Shown piece by piece: positions 1-12,524 of a stretch of DNA of 64,000 bases. The notes under the pieces are model-generated. The model worked only from the letters and a program-made list of their open reading frames with translations. It searched no databases and had not been told where the DNA came from. The position numbers and the translations under genes were made by a program. The number at the start of each line of letters is the position of its first letter. Within the stretch, counting starts at the first letter, position 1. Origin of the DNA: Agrypnia vestita (lineage: Eukaryota; Arthropoda; Insecta; Trichoptera; Phryganeidae); assembly GCA_016648135.1 (NCBI GenBank), contig JADDOH010010112.1, positions 1-64,000 on the forward strand, in the 5' to 3' direction.

Positions 1-369
1 CCATAAATAAATAAATAAAATAAAAATAAATATCTCTTTGATGATTTCTGTTTAAACACGCAAAATTAAAATATTAAACGGATTTTCGTGTTGCCTGACT
101 TGGGGATGTTTGCCTTCGAGCTTGTAACAATAAAATTGTGCTGACGCGACACCTACGGGTGGCTGCGCGCAGGGTGCGGGGTGCGGTGCCGCTAGCCGTA
201 TTGACGGCCGCCGCAATTATTTATGGAGAGAGTCCTCTCGGGCCAGCGCCAGAACAAATTTAAATTATCTGCACAGCGCCGATTTAATTGTGGCGCACGG
301 TACAACTGGCGTTTTCCACATTCAACTACCAGTTGAAGACCCCGTGGCAAGAAGTTGTTAACTAACTAA

Positions 370-890
370 CATAGTGGGGTTTATAAAATTAACTGTGGGA
401 ACTGCCAATCATGCTATATAGGACAAACCGGAAGAAAAATAAAAACGCGAATAGATGAACATTTTAAAGAGATAAAATATTTCAATATTAATTCAGAGAT
501 GGCAGACCATGTGAAATCAGAGGGACATCACTTCAAGTATGATAACGTGGAGGTGTTGCATGTATGCAAAAAAGGAAAGAAATTGGACATCTTTGAAAAT
601 ATAGAAATTCATCCAAATAATGATAAGGCCTTAAACATACAAACACCACATATTACATCCCCCCTTCTTACCATACTAGCCTCTCCCAGCAACCACTTTC
701 ACATTCCGCCTGCTCCCCCCCGCTCCCGACAACTCCCGCCACTATGTAGTAGATAAAATGTCTTCTAGTCTTAAGTTAGTATATTACTGAAGATGATGCA
801 GTAAGCATCGAAAACGTTTTAATTAATTTATTTAATTAAACTGTCATTGTGTGAAGTAAACAATGTTGTATTCTATTCATAGTTATTTAC
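370..890 (+). pseudogene. Penelope-like element 3' end, GIY-YIG fragment
   Basis: An open frame from 370 to the stop at 754-756 reads GVYKINCGNCQSCYIGQTGR, then KIKTRIDEHF and a C-terminal segment with GKKLDIFENIEI. This is the GIY-YIG endonuclease domain at the C-terminus of Penelope-like retroelements: the first Tyr is in GVYKI and the YIG block follows the CGNC zinc-knuckle-like cysteines. The reverse transcriptase part is missing, so the copy is 5' truncated. After the stop come a hairpin motif (787-813) and a tail to about 890. A near-identical copy is at 34764-35270 and shares the same right end. Confidence 0.85.
787..813 (+). ncRNA. Hammerhead-like hairpin motif of the PLE
   Basis: CTGAAGA (787-793), one T, stem GATGC/GCATC around AGTAA, then GAAA (810-813). 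The order CUGANGA-stem II-GAAA is that of a hammerhead ribozyme core, known in Penelope-like elements. However, an extra base lies before the stem, and a convincing stem III with a UH cleavage site is not obvious, so activity is uncertain. It lies 31 bases after the PLE stop codon. Confidence 0.5.
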
Positions 891-1129
891 AATGAACTTC
901 CACAAAGTTAATCACGAAAATTTCGAAATATTACTAACATTTTTGTCAAAAATGAGTTAATAAGCCGCCTAAACTAAATATTGTACGCTCTTTCCGTTGG
1001 CAATAAGTTCAGAACTTAAAAATAATTAGAACATGTTCAAATCATAGGGATGAACATGTTAATGACACTTTTTCATAAAAATCAAATCAGTTAAAAACAT
1101 GTTAAATGTTCAAGTTTTTTGTTTGTAAC

Positions 1130-1680
1130 ATTGTGGAAATTCATTTTTAATATTTAAAAAAATGAGGGTAAACAATACTATTTTATTCCACTATATTTAT
1201 TTTTAATTGTTAGAACGTTTTCGGGATTTCTCCCATTGACAATGTGGGAGAAAAATAAAGGAAAGACTTGAAGAGCATAAAAGAACCGTAAAAAACTTTA
1301 GTTTAAATTCAGAAATGGCAGAGCAAGCCGGAATGGAGGGACATAAGTTTGATTCGAAATTATTATATGGGTGCAATAAAGGAAGAAAGATGGACATCTT
1401 AGAGATTTTAGAAATAAATAATAATAAAATAATTAATAAAAATATAATTAAAATCCAGATACCGCCCATAACCTCCCCACTCCTATCCATTCTAACCCCG
1501 CCCCCAACCCCCACCACCATTACACCCACACAATCCCTACAAATTCTGTCTCGAATTATTTTTAATTTAGTTGTAAACGTGTTGTTATTGACAATGGGAG
1601 AAATCCCGAAAACATTCTAACAATTCAAAGTAAATATAGTGGAATAAAACAGTGTTGTTTACCCTCATTTTTTTAATATT
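1130..1680 (+). mobile_element. Divergent PLE fragment flanked by inverted arms
   Basis: An open frame from 1243 to 1620 reads CGRKIKERLEEHKRTVKNF, then NSEMAEQ and GCNKGRKMDILEILEIN, the distal half of a GIY-YIG domain of a second, diverged PLE family. On the left (1131-1240) and right (1587-1680) are inverted copies of the same roughly 90-base sequence, from the hairpin TTGACAA-T-GGGA..TCCC-GAAA out to a TTTACCCTCA-like end. Such inverted terminal copies are known for Penelope elements. The ORF runs into the right arm, with the stop at 1618-1620. Confidence 0.7.
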
Positions 1681-2540
1681 AAAAACATTTTATGTTAAAT
1701 AATAACATGTTCATGCCATCATTAAGAAATTAATACGCCTTTTAATTTGATTGGAATATTTATGGTTAATATAAATTTTACTCTGGCAGTACTGTTATAT
1801 ATTTGTTTTTATTTGAAGACTATTATAATATGTAGGTACTTATATATTATTTTTCAATAATTTTAAATGTTGCATACCATGTTTTATATTATTAATTAAC
1901 ACGCCAGTTATTTTGTAATTTTGGATAATGGATGGTAAAAATGGATAGATTTTGAAGGGTTCTTCTATGTTTGTATTATACCAATTTTGAAAAGGTGTTA
2001 TTCTATTAAAAATGAGTTCCAGAGGCGAAAAAATGGTTGTTGAGTACTTTTTTTAGAGAAAATTAATATATTTTTATTTTTTCGTGCATAAATGCGTTTT
2101 TTTTTTTACTTTTTACATACTTTTTTGATATTTTAGTGATATTAATCAATAAAAATTAATCTTGAATTAGCAATAAAACATATTTTTCAAAGGCGAAATG
2201 CAAATGTCTAACTATCTCAAAATGACTTGAATGTTAGTTAACAACTTCTTGCCATGGGGTCTTCAGTTATCCCGCGATCGGGACGCTAGAGCTAGGAGCA
2301 GCGCGAGAGCCTCTTTTCATATTGAAATTTAAATTTACCACAACCAAAATCTTTTATGATCTCTCCCTAACAATCGGAAAAATACAAAATTAAGATTATA
2401 TTTATAATTTAAACCAAAAAACATGTATATAGACATCTACTAATAATAATGTAAATAAATAACTAATAATAATACTTATAAAAATGATTCTATCATTCAT
2501 ATAGCGCCGTTTTGGCGGCTACTCGCCTCACATTTTTTTT

Positions 2541-2815
2541 ATATTTATTAGAGACACTAACAGGATAATAGGTACATGATACTCTAATAATAAAACATTA
2601 TAAATGAAGACTATGCCCATTATCCCAATTACAAGTGTCTTCCAATTACAATCTTCGGCACGCTCTAGTAACACGTATTTTTGCATTTAATTATATTTTA
2701 CATGTACATTTATGTGTATTGTATATTTAGTGTTTGAATGCAATGCGATTAGTATTTAATAAATAATTGATTTAATGGAACTATAGGTTTATAAAAATAT
2801 AATAATAAAAACTTT
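2541..2815 (-). repeat. LINE 3' UTR fragment (family D)
   Basis: Matches the block at 29430-29650 in order and wording (attagagac.. ataggtacatgatact.. cccattatcccaattaca.. ggcacgctctagtaa). At 29651 that block leads into an RT C-terminus on the minus strand. This copy stops before any coding part. Confidence 0.65.
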
Positions 2816-2879
2816 TTTATTTTTCTCATTTTTTCTTCCTCTTATTTTTATTTCTTCTTTATGTATTTTTTATCTCTTA

Positions 2880-3190
2880 TTCTTTTTTTTGCAAAACGTT
2901 GGACTTTCATAACAGTAACTTATATCTAATACTAAAAATTCATTCCCTTTAATAAAAGTCAAATGAAACGATAAAAATCTTCCAATTCTTTTATAAGGGT
3001 TTGTATCATTTAATTTGACTTTTATTGAAAAGAATGAATTTTTCGTGGTCGATATAAATAACTGTAATGATACTTGATAGTCAGAAATATTGAAAAAAAA
3101 TGCAAACTTTGATATTGCATATCTCCAAAACATGGATTAGGTCATGGTTGCTTGAACATTTTAGACTCATAACATAGACAAGAATCTACC
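2880..3190. repeat. Dispersed repeat shared with 46790-46960
   Basis: The segment agtcagaaatattgaaaa.., catatctccaaaac and gtcatggttgcttgaacatt is repeated at 46870-46965. The second copy also carries its own inverted arm (46796-46890). The element type is unknown; the reading frames here are chance. Confidence 0.5.
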
Positions 3191-3887
3191 GGCCAAGTTT
3201 CTACTGCTAGCTCTAGTACACCTTGTATACTAGGTAAGCAACAGTGAAAGTAAAAAGAATATATGTACCTAAAGAATCATATGTATGAATAGTAACGGCA
3301 TGTAGATATCATTGAATACCAAAGCAATAGCAAAATTAAAAAAAATATGAAAAAATATATGAATGTTTGTGTATATAAAATAATGATAAAAAATACAATT
3401 TAATGAGCAATAAATTAAGTACGCATCATCGAATTGTGAATTTTTACTTATAATAATTTTTATTGGAAGAAAATTATATTTTTAAATTAAGTTTGATTTT
3501 AAAGTTAAAACGTCAAACCATTTTTAACAAATCACGTTTTGTGTTTGCGTTGTTCTGGTATTTGATTAATATGGAAGAGGATACAATTTAGGAAAAGCGA
3601 CGCGTTAACGACTTTTAAATACAAGTAATGAAACAAAAATGCCGTACACCCCTTAAATCGTTACTAGAGCGAAAATGTGATACGTTCCGTGTTGACCCCA
3701 ATAATTAAAAGAGTCAGGTGGAAAAAATAATCATTTTCTCGGACACAAGTCCAAACTACGTCACAGGACGCCATCCCCCTCCCGCCCCAGCCCCCAGCCT
3801 CGGAACCGGAACCGGAAAAGGCCGAACTAGGGGTGAATTAATAAATTGACTGTTAGAGAAGAACAAAACGAAACAGGGATTAATTTA

Positions 3888-4305
3888 TCTATAATAATAT
3901 ATAAAGAGGTAAAGGTTGTAGTAGTATGTTTCGATGTAGGAGGTAATCACCAAAACTACTCATACGATTTCAAAAATTCTTTCACCAGTATTTAGAATGG
4001 ACTTTTAGGGTGGATAAAGGTTATATATTATTCCATTACAATGAAAGGACTTTACGTGGTGACCTATTTTATAACAATGTAAAGTCGACGAAAAAATGGT
4101 CGAGCGATGCGTTTTTCTAGGAACGCTGCCTTAACGTTAAAAGATATTTCAATACTTTCCATGGAGTTGTAGAACTGAAACAGTTCTTTAAAAAAACCTG
4201 CGATGTGGCATATATTTTTGTGTTAAGGTTAATACACAGATTGATAAAAATATGACTATAAGTTACTAAAAATATACGCGTGCGAAGCCACGCGGGCTTA
4301 GCTAG
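3888..4305 (+). mobile_element. Non-autonomous Helitron (family H2)
   Basis: Starts TCTATAATAATATATAAAG directly after an A and ends with GCGTGCGAAGCC, a short GC-rich hairpin and CTAG before a T. The TC start, the CTAG end and insertion between A and T are the Helitron signature. No Rep/helicase is present. Related copies are at 53715-53942 (minus) and 62570-62825. Confidence 0.8.
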
Positions 4306-4815
4306 TTATAAATCAACACAATGAGTTATAATACATATCTAACACTTTTTTCAAGTCTGAACTGTTAACATGATATCGGCACAAATCCAATGAAAAACAA
4401 GGACGTCCTTTGTCACCTTTGTATTAAACGTCAATCCGTTTGTCCCCTTTGTTTGTACAGTACTATATGATAAATCTCGCCAGTTAACTGAGCGTCATTA
4501 TTACTCTTGTTTCTAGAATCTTCGTTACACTTTTTATCTTATTTCGTAATTCGCACTAATTTTTATTCTTGAATATCTTGTTTCTCATATACTAGAAAAC
4601 TTCTCGCTTGTCGGTAGGTACTTTCTTGATTTACTATCGCGGGAATCACACACGCGCGCTTGCCACACTCTTAGTCGTCGCTTTTTCCTATCACCACAAG
4701 CAAAAGTTGATTGCGCAGTAGCCGGTCAAACCCTTTTTATAACCCAGTCGATTCCAAAGGACAAGAATTTATAAATCGTTAGATTATAAGATCACCACGA
4801 AACATTCACATTGTA

Positions 4816-4930
4816 GGATGGTGACGGACCCCGCAACGGGATCCAAAACGTCGGCCAGAGGGTCACATATACATGGCAGAATATCCCAGAAAAGCTGAGA
4901 ACATAAATATTTACCTGTAATAATATTACT
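4816..4930 (+). mobile_element. Single-arm copy of the fold-back hairpin family
   Basis: The segment gacggacc..gggatccaaaacgtcggccagag, then cacatatacatggcagaatatcccagaaaa, matches one arm of the fold-back element at 13760-13945. The hairpin core is decayed (AAAA for GAAA). Confidence 0.55.
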
Positions 4931-5534
4931 ACCCAATGACCCAACGAACTTGAATTATTTGTCGGGATCAATACACTGTCGATTTCCCGCGCGTTCCGCA
5001 ATCTTTTGAATTTCTCAAACCCAAAGATATGGTAAAATATTTTCACCGTCAGACTTGAAGAGCTTTCAACGGCTCTCAATCACCCGACCTGCCGAAAATG
5101 TTTCCACGAATTATTATTCCTTACAATAATTGATACACCTGCGCTCGACCGAATATTTATTCCCTTCTTTGGGAGTTCTTTGCGACTTTTTTTTTACAAA
5201 ATGAATTCGCAATTTGAAATAATTCCCAGGCGAAGATTAATAAATTAACATTTCTCGTTCTCCGTTTGAAATTTTAAATTATTGATAATTCGGGGCCTGT
5301 CGAATTACAGCCGGCGTCAAATTCTAGGGTGGTTGAGGTTTAACAGGTATTAAAAAATAATGAGAAGGGAGGGAGCCTTCGACGTAGTTTTGGATCAACC
5401 CCGGAACGCTTAAGCCCTTAGTCTCTCAGACTCGCAACGGATTGCAATCATTATTATAATTTAATTACATTTTTTATGCATATACGGTATAGCCTTACGG
5501 GACTCTTTTTTTTAATTACTTATAATTTCTTACT

Positions 5535-5910
5535 CTCTAAGTTACCATCACACCGTTTTCCCGCGGGGTGCAGAGAGGATAGAGCGCCACACTCTTCTGT
5601 CCTGACACCAACTCTCGCCTCATCTACATTCATATATATTCGCATACAAGCTCGATGATTGTTGAGGCTCCTACCAGGATCATTCTCCAATATCTGGTTA
5701 ATCTGATCATGTCGTGTCTTTCGCGGTCGTCCCCTCTTTTTGGTGCCGTCAACACTTGCGTCATATACTTATCTTATTCTTTCCTCATTCATTCACTCGA
5801 CGTGCCCATACTGTCTGAGCGACCCTTTTAGATTCTATTTACTATGCTAATATTAGCTTTAAAATATTTCTAAACATCTTCATTCTTTACTCTATCATAA
5901 ATGGATTTGC
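5535..5910 (-). pseudogene. LINE-A 3' fragment (endonuclease-RT type)
   Basis: Minus-strand remnant of the same LINE tail as 10827-11422: the ccgttttcccgcgggg / gcagagaggatagagcg block and the downstream cgtcaacacttgcgtcatata block are recognisable. Frames are broken, with only the extreme C-terminal region left. Confidence 0.65.
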
Positions 5911-6304
5911 CACATGTACATCTTAGTCATATTATCTCCTCTCATAATATGTTTATCATCAAAATACATAAGTCCTTATGTAACAATCTATCATGCAGCG
6001 CTAGATGGTGATGTTTTCACAGTAACTCGGGGCCGAAACGACGCTGACGAAAGTAACGCTACCAGGTGGCGCTTGTTTACGTTGTTTACACTTACGCAAA
6101 AATACTACGATTTCGCGATAATTTAATTTGTTGTAAACGTTACATTTTGGTATCTTTTTGTGAAAAAATACAAATATATTAAGTAGAATTTTAACAATTA
6201 GAGATGATAGGTCATTTGAATTAATAAAAATGTGAATTCTTTCATATTGTAACGTGTGTTAACTTAAAAAACAATTTGTTTACATTTGAGATTAATTTCA
6301 CTAT

Positions 6305-6900
6305 TTTTGGAGATTTCACAATATTTTTTTCACATCTCCTAATTTCTTTATCCAAAGAGTTCAAATGTGAGGTATAAAAGCAAAGGCAGCAAAATCCAAA
6401 AAAAATTAATGCAGTCACCGAGGATTACTAATTTTAAATGTATTGAATTCTATATTTTATGTATCTTTCTATCCCTTCCAAAATCATATTTCCTATAAAT
6501 TAAAGGCTACGTTTCCTCGATGACTACATACATTTTTTTTGGATATTGCTGCCTTTGCTTTTATACCCCTCATATTATGTTCTCTCCAGTTAAGATATTG
6601 GTCTATTTGAATATCTAGATACCGTAGATCTTCCGTCATCTGCAGATAAGTACAATCACAATGTTTGTCTTTCAATGGAAATGTTTCATAGTGTTGATAA
6701 TGCTACATTTAACTTATAATATAAAGATGGATAATGGAAAAAAAATAAAGATCAAAACTAATAAACCAGTAAACCACGTTTTTTTATAATGCTGCCTTTG
6801 CTTTTATGCTCCTCAAATATTAAATTAAAGCCGCTGTTTCCATCACAGTGATATAAATATTGACTTATGGGAGAATACCTACCTACGAAGCGCGAAAAAA
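6305..6900. repeat. Repeat with recurring GGTATAAAAGCAAAG motif
   Basis: The segment ggtataaaagcaaaggcagc occurs at 6371 (+) and inverted at about 6545 and 6790. A related copy with the same flanks is at 52888-53050. A minus-strand frame near 6550-6670 reads RYLDIQIDQYLNWREH, resembling the post-catalytic part of non-LTR reverse transcriptases. The block is therefore probably LINE debris. Confidence 0.45.
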
Positions 6901-7144
6901 GGCATATTTTGTGATTTTTTTAAAGAAAACTTATATGAATTATGGTAATGGTATCATATTTATATGAAAGGATATACTTTTAGGAATATGTTTAATTTTT
7001 CAATTAAAAATAATTCAACATTAGTGGAAAATTCTTGGGTTCTGTCGACTGCCGAAAAAAAAGGTCGTCCGCGGTGACCACTCCCATTTCATCTGTAATC
7101 ATCGAATTATAATAAAAAATGATTATCGAAATTGACACTATAAT

Positions 7145-7350
7145 AGATATAATAGGTGTTACCCAGCGATAATAAAGTTTTCATAGACAAAGTGATATAT
7201 TGCGAAATAGTGTAGATTAAAGAATAGCGTTCAGTTTAATTCGTGTAAAGTGGTTTTTTACATTGAATAATTAATTAATCATTAAATAATAAAGCGCTCA
7301 GTAATCTCCAGTTCATTTGTCCTCCCGTAGTCATGATAATAAATTTTTAC
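7145..7350 (+). repeat. Partial LTR (3' part)
   Basis: Contains agcgataataaagt, gtgatatattgcgaaat, aagaatagcgtt and attaattaatcattaaat, then cctcccgtagtcat. This is the R-U5 side of the LTR family whose complete copy is at 45254-45864. Confidence 0.65.
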
Positions 7351-8694
7351 AAAACCTTGCATATTTTATTTAAATTCTATATATTTATGCAAAATCCCTT
7401 TAGTGAAAACTTTAGCTTCGTGTAACGCTGGACCCGGACAAAATATACCGATTCTGTTTTTTCCCCTAATGGTTTATATTTCCCATACACTCAAAGTCTC
7501 AGGAGGTGTTCCAAATTGGACGCCCGGTATATCTTTACATAACAACGAAGACAAAATTTCCATTTAGACAAACTCTTTATTCACTGGTTTAGAAAAAATG
7601 AATACGTGATTTCGGATACAGATTCTATCGTATGAAAGTATGTCTTGAGATATACGAACTATACCGTAAGCCGCGTAAGTGGACCATCTCTTTTTCGCGT
7701 GCGTATTAATTCCTTACGACCTTAAATTTCACTGAAAAATCCTGAAAAAAAGATATTTGCAAGCAAGAAAAAAGCTGAAATTAATATTTTTAATTTTGAG
7801 CCACTCTGAAAATCCTCAATTTGGCGCAGAAACAGTTTTAAAACCGCGTCATTTTTTGACATATTTCATGCTTTTTTTATTTTTAAATAGCAATTGACGC
7901 GTTTTTAATGTAAAAAAAAACTAATTTTAAATAATGGTTGAAAACACAAATTGCAGGAGTAAATACTATACATTGCTTAAAATCATCTTTTTATATGATT
8001 AAAAAGCGTTTGAAATCATCAGCAAGGTAAAAAATTATTGCAAATTTAAAAAATTATAACTTTATGAATATTAATATTTCTTAAATATTTTAGTACAGTT
8101 TTATTATCATAATCCTAGCTACAAACTGCAGTCTTAAATGCTTGTATATTCTCAATTATTTCAAATAATTTTCAGCTTAGTATTTAAACTTAAAAAATGT
8201 AGTCTAGCCTTCACATTCTGATATAAACAAATAATAAAAACCCACATTTTCGAGAAAAAAACGCCTAAATATTCATTTGCAGTGAATTTTTCAACCTTAA
8301 TCATTTAAAATGTGGATATTCTTCATATATCTCAAAAATAATAAGGATTGTTTGGGACACTGGGCCACTTTCAAAATACATACTCAATTTCTTAAAAATA
8401 CCACACAACGTCAGTATTAATAAAATTAATAACATATCTATAATCGAGGAAGGTTATTCATAATATGAATTATAAAGTGTTAACCATTTTTTTGAAAATA
8501 TTTTGTAAAAATTGTCTGTTTAATATGTTTGAATTGTGCATGTTTTTAAAAATAATTATTAATTAAAAAAAAAAAATCTCATTTTCATCAAAGTCCATTT
8601 CGATACATTCTATAAGTGAAAAGTGTAAAAATATATTGAATTTTCATTGTTGGTGTTCAAATTATATATTTCAATTCATTTTTATATGTCAATA
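7351..8694. other. AT-rich intergenic/intronic DNA
   Basis: No ORF, RNA gene or clear element end is seen. The piece near 8215-8330 (aacgcctaaatattcatttgcagtgaat) resembles, inverted, the piece at 16005-16080, which suggests an old repeat. Confidence 0.5.
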
Positions 8695-9112
8695 TCTATA
8701 CCTATAAAACTCAATGTCTGTCTGTCTGTTTGTCTGTCTGTTCTCTATACTAATCTGCACCGTTTGTCCGATTCGATTCAAATTTTGTATACTTATGCTT
8801 TAGGACCTGGCGGGTAACATAGGCGACAATTCCCCCTATTATTTTACCCCTTCCCCTCCCCTAATATATTTTCGATGCAAATCTGTACCGTTTGACCGAT
8901 CAAACTCAAAATTTGTAAACTTATTCTTCGGGACTCGGCGGGTAACATAGGAAACATTTCCCCTCTATTATTTTACCCCTTTCTCTACCCCTGATATATT
9001 TTAGATGCAAATCTGTACCGTTAGATCGATCGCACTCAAAATTTGGAAACTTATTCTTTAGGACTCGGCGGGTAACATAAGCGACGTTTCCCCCCTATTA
9101 TTTTACCCCTTT
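8695..9112 (+). mobile_element. 5' part of Helitron H1 with about 130-bp tandem units
   Basis: Begins TCTATACCTATAAAA, then TGTCTGTC repeats, then about three tandem units each containing gcaaatctgtaccgttt.. and cggcgggtaacata... It is the inverse of the Helitron at 23679-24618 and truncated at about 9112. Confidence 0.7.
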
Positions 9113-9773
9113 AATTATAAGTGCCTAGAAAAAATAAACCTTTATGTAGTGCTCCACCGAAAATGTCTAATTATCCATAGGGAAATGGGTAACTTAAACC
9201 TTATGGATAATTCGATTATACGTGGTACATACACTGTTTGATTACGGCCTTACAAACCGAAACAGCTGTCACATTTGAAATAACACTCAACCTGCAGAAC
9301 TTAACAATAATATTTATTAAAATTTAATTTATTTTAAATTTTACACTACTTATTTCCAATAACAGCTATCCTCCACATTCTTCGAATTATCTTCGTCAAT
9401 AAAAATTCTTATCTGAAAGTCGAATTACATAATCTACGAGTGTAGGTTCACCTTTCAGGTTAAATTGTTGAAAGTTGTACCATGATGGCGCCTAGCAAAT
9501 CATCAGAGATTTACCGACAATTCAAACTTAGGTAGTTAAATTTGTTGGAGGATAAATATTATTGGTGATCAGAATCAGTGATGTCGAGCGAAGTGATTCA
9601 GAAATCTCAGTCGACTGAAGACGAATGGAGGGACTTAAGGCAAAATCGAAAAAGTTTTAAAATATACTATTACGACATGTCATCCAGAAACGGCAACATA
9701 GATATATTTTTCACGATTCAAGCTTCGTTCAAAAGCAAAATATCAATAAATTTTAACAATATTTTTATATATT

Positions 9774-10375
9774 GTAACGAGGCTAAAAAGAATCACGCAC
9801 TTCTGTCAAGTGTCAGTTGTTTAAAGTTGGCACAATACTACCGAAGGATTTGGAATTATCTACAACTTTCGAGGGACGTCTGTAACTTTCCTAGAACATC
9901 TGTAATTTACGAGTACTTGCGAGTAAACACTGGAAACGTCTGGATAACAGCATTAGCCATATAAATACGACACACGGGTGTAAGGAGTGAGTTATTTCCC
10001 GTGCGCGTTGACAGCGATAATACAGCGAAGGTAGCCGCGAGCGTCGGGTCAGGCCGGCCAGCGAGCGGTAGCAGTGAGAAGCCAGTGGTGCCAAGCGAGC
10101 GGTAATTCGACAGCGATTCTAGAAAGTTCTTACGTAGCGAAATAAAACGAAAGCGAAATTAATATGTGCGAAAATTGTTGGAATATTCTAGTTTAACAGC
10201 GAATAAAGTGTTAAAGCGAATATAAAGTGTCTATTTACGAGTGATAAATTTGCAAAACTGTTTAATTTAAGGAATAGCGTTACATTTAATAGTGATAAGC
10301 AACTTTGTATGTAAAAATAATTAATTAATCGGTGTTCAATAAATCCTGTATTAAATCCCAGCGTTTTCATTAATT
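9774..10375 (+). mobile_element. Solo LTR, 3' end truncated
   Basis: Starts TGTAACGAGGCTAAAAAG. It has a TATA-like atataaatacgac at about 9957, followed by transcription-start-like GC-rich DNA and AATAAA signals. It matches 45254-45864 over its length but lacks the final gcagccacgacacgtgaca. TTC/GAA repeats lie upstream of the TATA box. No gag or pol is adjacent, so this is a solo LTR. The ORFs here are chance. Confidence 0.75.
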
Positions 10376-10826
10376 CCTATATATTTATTGAGAACACAAT
10401 TACTGGATTTTGTCCACAAAGGGAAAATCATTACTTAAGATATATCAAAGAAGTCTCTTTAATTCATAGCAATAAATTTATGAATTAAAAAAATCTAACT
10501 AGAAATAAATATGTTTTGCAGGGGTGACATGATACACGTAATTGAGACAAGTAACGCCTTTTTTTTACTTCACTCAATAAATGCTTTTCAAACTCGAGCG
10601 GGAACTTTATTCCCCGAAAGCAAACTCAAATAATTCCCGAGGGATTATCGCTGAACTTATTCATAGCGTCGTCTATTGATTCTGTCAAACAAATAATGGG
10701 ATGCGATCATCCGCGCTCGAAAAGAGTGAATTCGGACGTCTCTGAAAAATCCGGAAAACTATTAAAATTTTATGGACTTCATTAAAAAAACAATTCCCAA
10801 CAAGTTGCTGATTGGAGCTTTACTTA

Positions 10827-11422
10827 CTTACTTACCATCACGCCGTTTCCCCGAGGGGGTAGGCAGAGAGGATAGAGCGCCATACTCTTCTGTCCTGACA
10901 TACAACTTTCGCTTCGTCTACATTCATACATCTTCGCATGCAAGCTCGACGGTTGTTCAGACTTCTAACAGGACCATCTTCCAGTATCTGGTTAATCTGG
11001 TCATGCCACGTCTTCCGTGGTCGCCCTCTTTTTCTGGCGCCGTCAACACTTGCATCATATATCTTTCTTACCATTCTTTCCTCATTCATTCGCTCAACAT
11101 GCCCAAACCACCTGAGCGACCCTATTTTTATTCTCTGTATTATGCTACGATCAGCTTTACATTCCTTCCTAATATCTTCATTCTTTACTCTATCTAACAT
11201 GGATTTACCACACATACGTCTAAGGGACCTCATCTCCACTGCATTCAATCTACTTTCGTTCCTCTTCTGCCAGCTCCAGGCTTCACTTCCATACATTAGT
11301 GTCGGTACCAGAACTCCATTATGTACCGCCAGTTTTGCCTCGGTAGACATATTTTTATTAGAAATTAAGCTTTCGAAGACAAAAATCGTTATAGCGAAAT
11401 TCCCCCCGAGCCAGTGCCTCAA
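10827..11422 (-). pseudogene. LINE-A endonuclease-reverse transcriptase C-terminus
   Basis: A minus-strand frame (stop end at 10838) of about 190 codons. The element-derived part reads STEAKLAVHNGVLVPTLMYG, SEAW, then RMCGKSMLDRVKNEDIR, RWFGHVERMNEERMVRK and GARKRGRPRKTWHDQI. This is the region following the catalytic palm of non-LTR retrotransposon reverse transcriptases of the endonuclease-RT group; an RTE-type affiliation is my inference. The 3' end is a short ACTT repeat (TAAG on the coding strand), the usual tail of the family. The copy is 5' truncated near 11360, and the codons 5' of that are not from the element. Confidence 0.85.
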
Positions 11423-11692
11423 ATGGACCGGAATGCCGTTCCGGGTCGCGGAAGTTAAAAGAAGTTATGAACTGCTTTAATTTTTTAAATTAAGGCCGGC
11501 GCCGCACTGAGCACGTCTTCCGCCGCGTATAACGCCGCTACGTTTCTTTACACATAATGTGCGCTTATCAAAAACACTACGCGGATGATCGGTTGATCAA
11601 ATTGCTTTGCCGAATTGACGCGACGGAAAAGGCGCAGCGGATCATCCGCTTGTGTGGCGCTGAACTAAAACTTTATTTATTATGTTCTAGAG

Positions 11693-12516
11693 CAGTGTTT
11701 CCCAAACCATGGGTCGCGACCCACTGGTGGGTCGCGAGCGAGTATTAGGTACAGTAGCCGGCAAACATCTTGAAATTCTACGGTGTAGTGGGGGGAAGTT
11801 TGCGCATCTACCTTTCCACCAAAGAGACCCGAATTTCGTCTTCTGCGCATTCCCCCACCACGTAAAAGAATTTCAAGAAGTTTGGCAACTGTAGGTCGCA
11901 GTCACCACGTTTTGTCCGGGTCATGTCATGTTTATTGTAGAAAAGGAAGTGCAACCAGATGTCAATGTAGTGTCTGCATTGTTACTCATTTAACAGAGTT
12001 GAACAATAACTTTAACGCTAACTTCGATGAAGGTATCAAAAAGTTCGACAGACAGGAGCTGAAAAATTATTTTAATCGCAAGCAATTAGCAAAATTATGG
12101 CTTTTAGTTGCTGATATTTATCCCGGCTTGTCTGACGAAGCCATGAAAGTCCTCCTCTCCTTCATCACCTCATACTTATGTGAAGTGCGATTTTCTGCCA
12201 AGGTTTCTATTGAGTCTTAATACATAAACAAATTGGACGCATCGAATTCGCTGCGATTAAAAGTGACTAAAATTGAAGTCGACGCTAATGCTGTTATGAA
12301 AAGAAATATGCAACAAATGCGTCCTTCCCATTAAAATATCACATATTAATATTTTTCGTAATGAAAAATTTCGATTATATTTGGACGTTTTTCTTAATCG
12401 AACAGTCTTTCGCAAGGTTACAATATGTATTGGGAATATGTGAGACAGGAGGTGTGTCCCGAAAATTGAATTTTTTTTTTGGTGGGTCGTGGTCCTGTCA
12501 ACTTTGGGAACCACTG
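11693..12516 (+). mobile_element. hAT element (ZBED-like), internally deleted
   Basis: TIRs CAGTGTTTCCCAAAC and, at the right, the inverse of CAGTGGTTCCCAAAG. TTCTAGAG flanks at 11685-11692 and 12517-12524 form an 8-bp duplication fitting the hAT target pattern nnnTAnnn. An internal frame (about 11990-12220) reads TELNNNFNANFDEGIKKF, then LWLLVADIYPGLSDEAMK and ITSYLCEVRFS, the C-terminal dimerisation region of ZBED-type hAT transposases. The catalytic part is missing. Confidence 0.9.
11990..12220 (+). pseudogene. hAT transposase C-terminal remnant
   Basis: Encodes the hAT dimerisation signature (YPGLSDEAMKVLLSF then TSYLCEVRFSAKVSIES) ending at a stop at 12218-12220. The N-terminal BED finger and the DDE catalytic residues are absent, so it cannot act as a transposase. 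It lies inside the element 11693-12516. Confidence 0.85.
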
Positions 12517-12524
12517 TTCTAGAG

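Larger units (their letters stand above)
335..2264. mobile_element. Candidate TIR element with 4-bp target duplication
   Basis: The left end at 335-372 (GAAGACCCC, then TGGCAAGAAGTTGTTAACTA) recurs inverted at 2231-2264, differing by one base and one TAAC repeat. AGTT directly flanks both ends (331-334 and 2265-2268), as a target-site duplication would. Both PLE fragments lie inside. No transposase is seen and the superfamily is unknown. Alternatively these could be inverted ends of a Penelope insertion. Confidence 0.5.

Noticed and set aside
10938..11480. 180-codon + frame with hydrophobic stretches
   Set aside because: Antisense of the LINE-A reverse transcriptase; the same frame appears antisense to the copy at 15285-15649.
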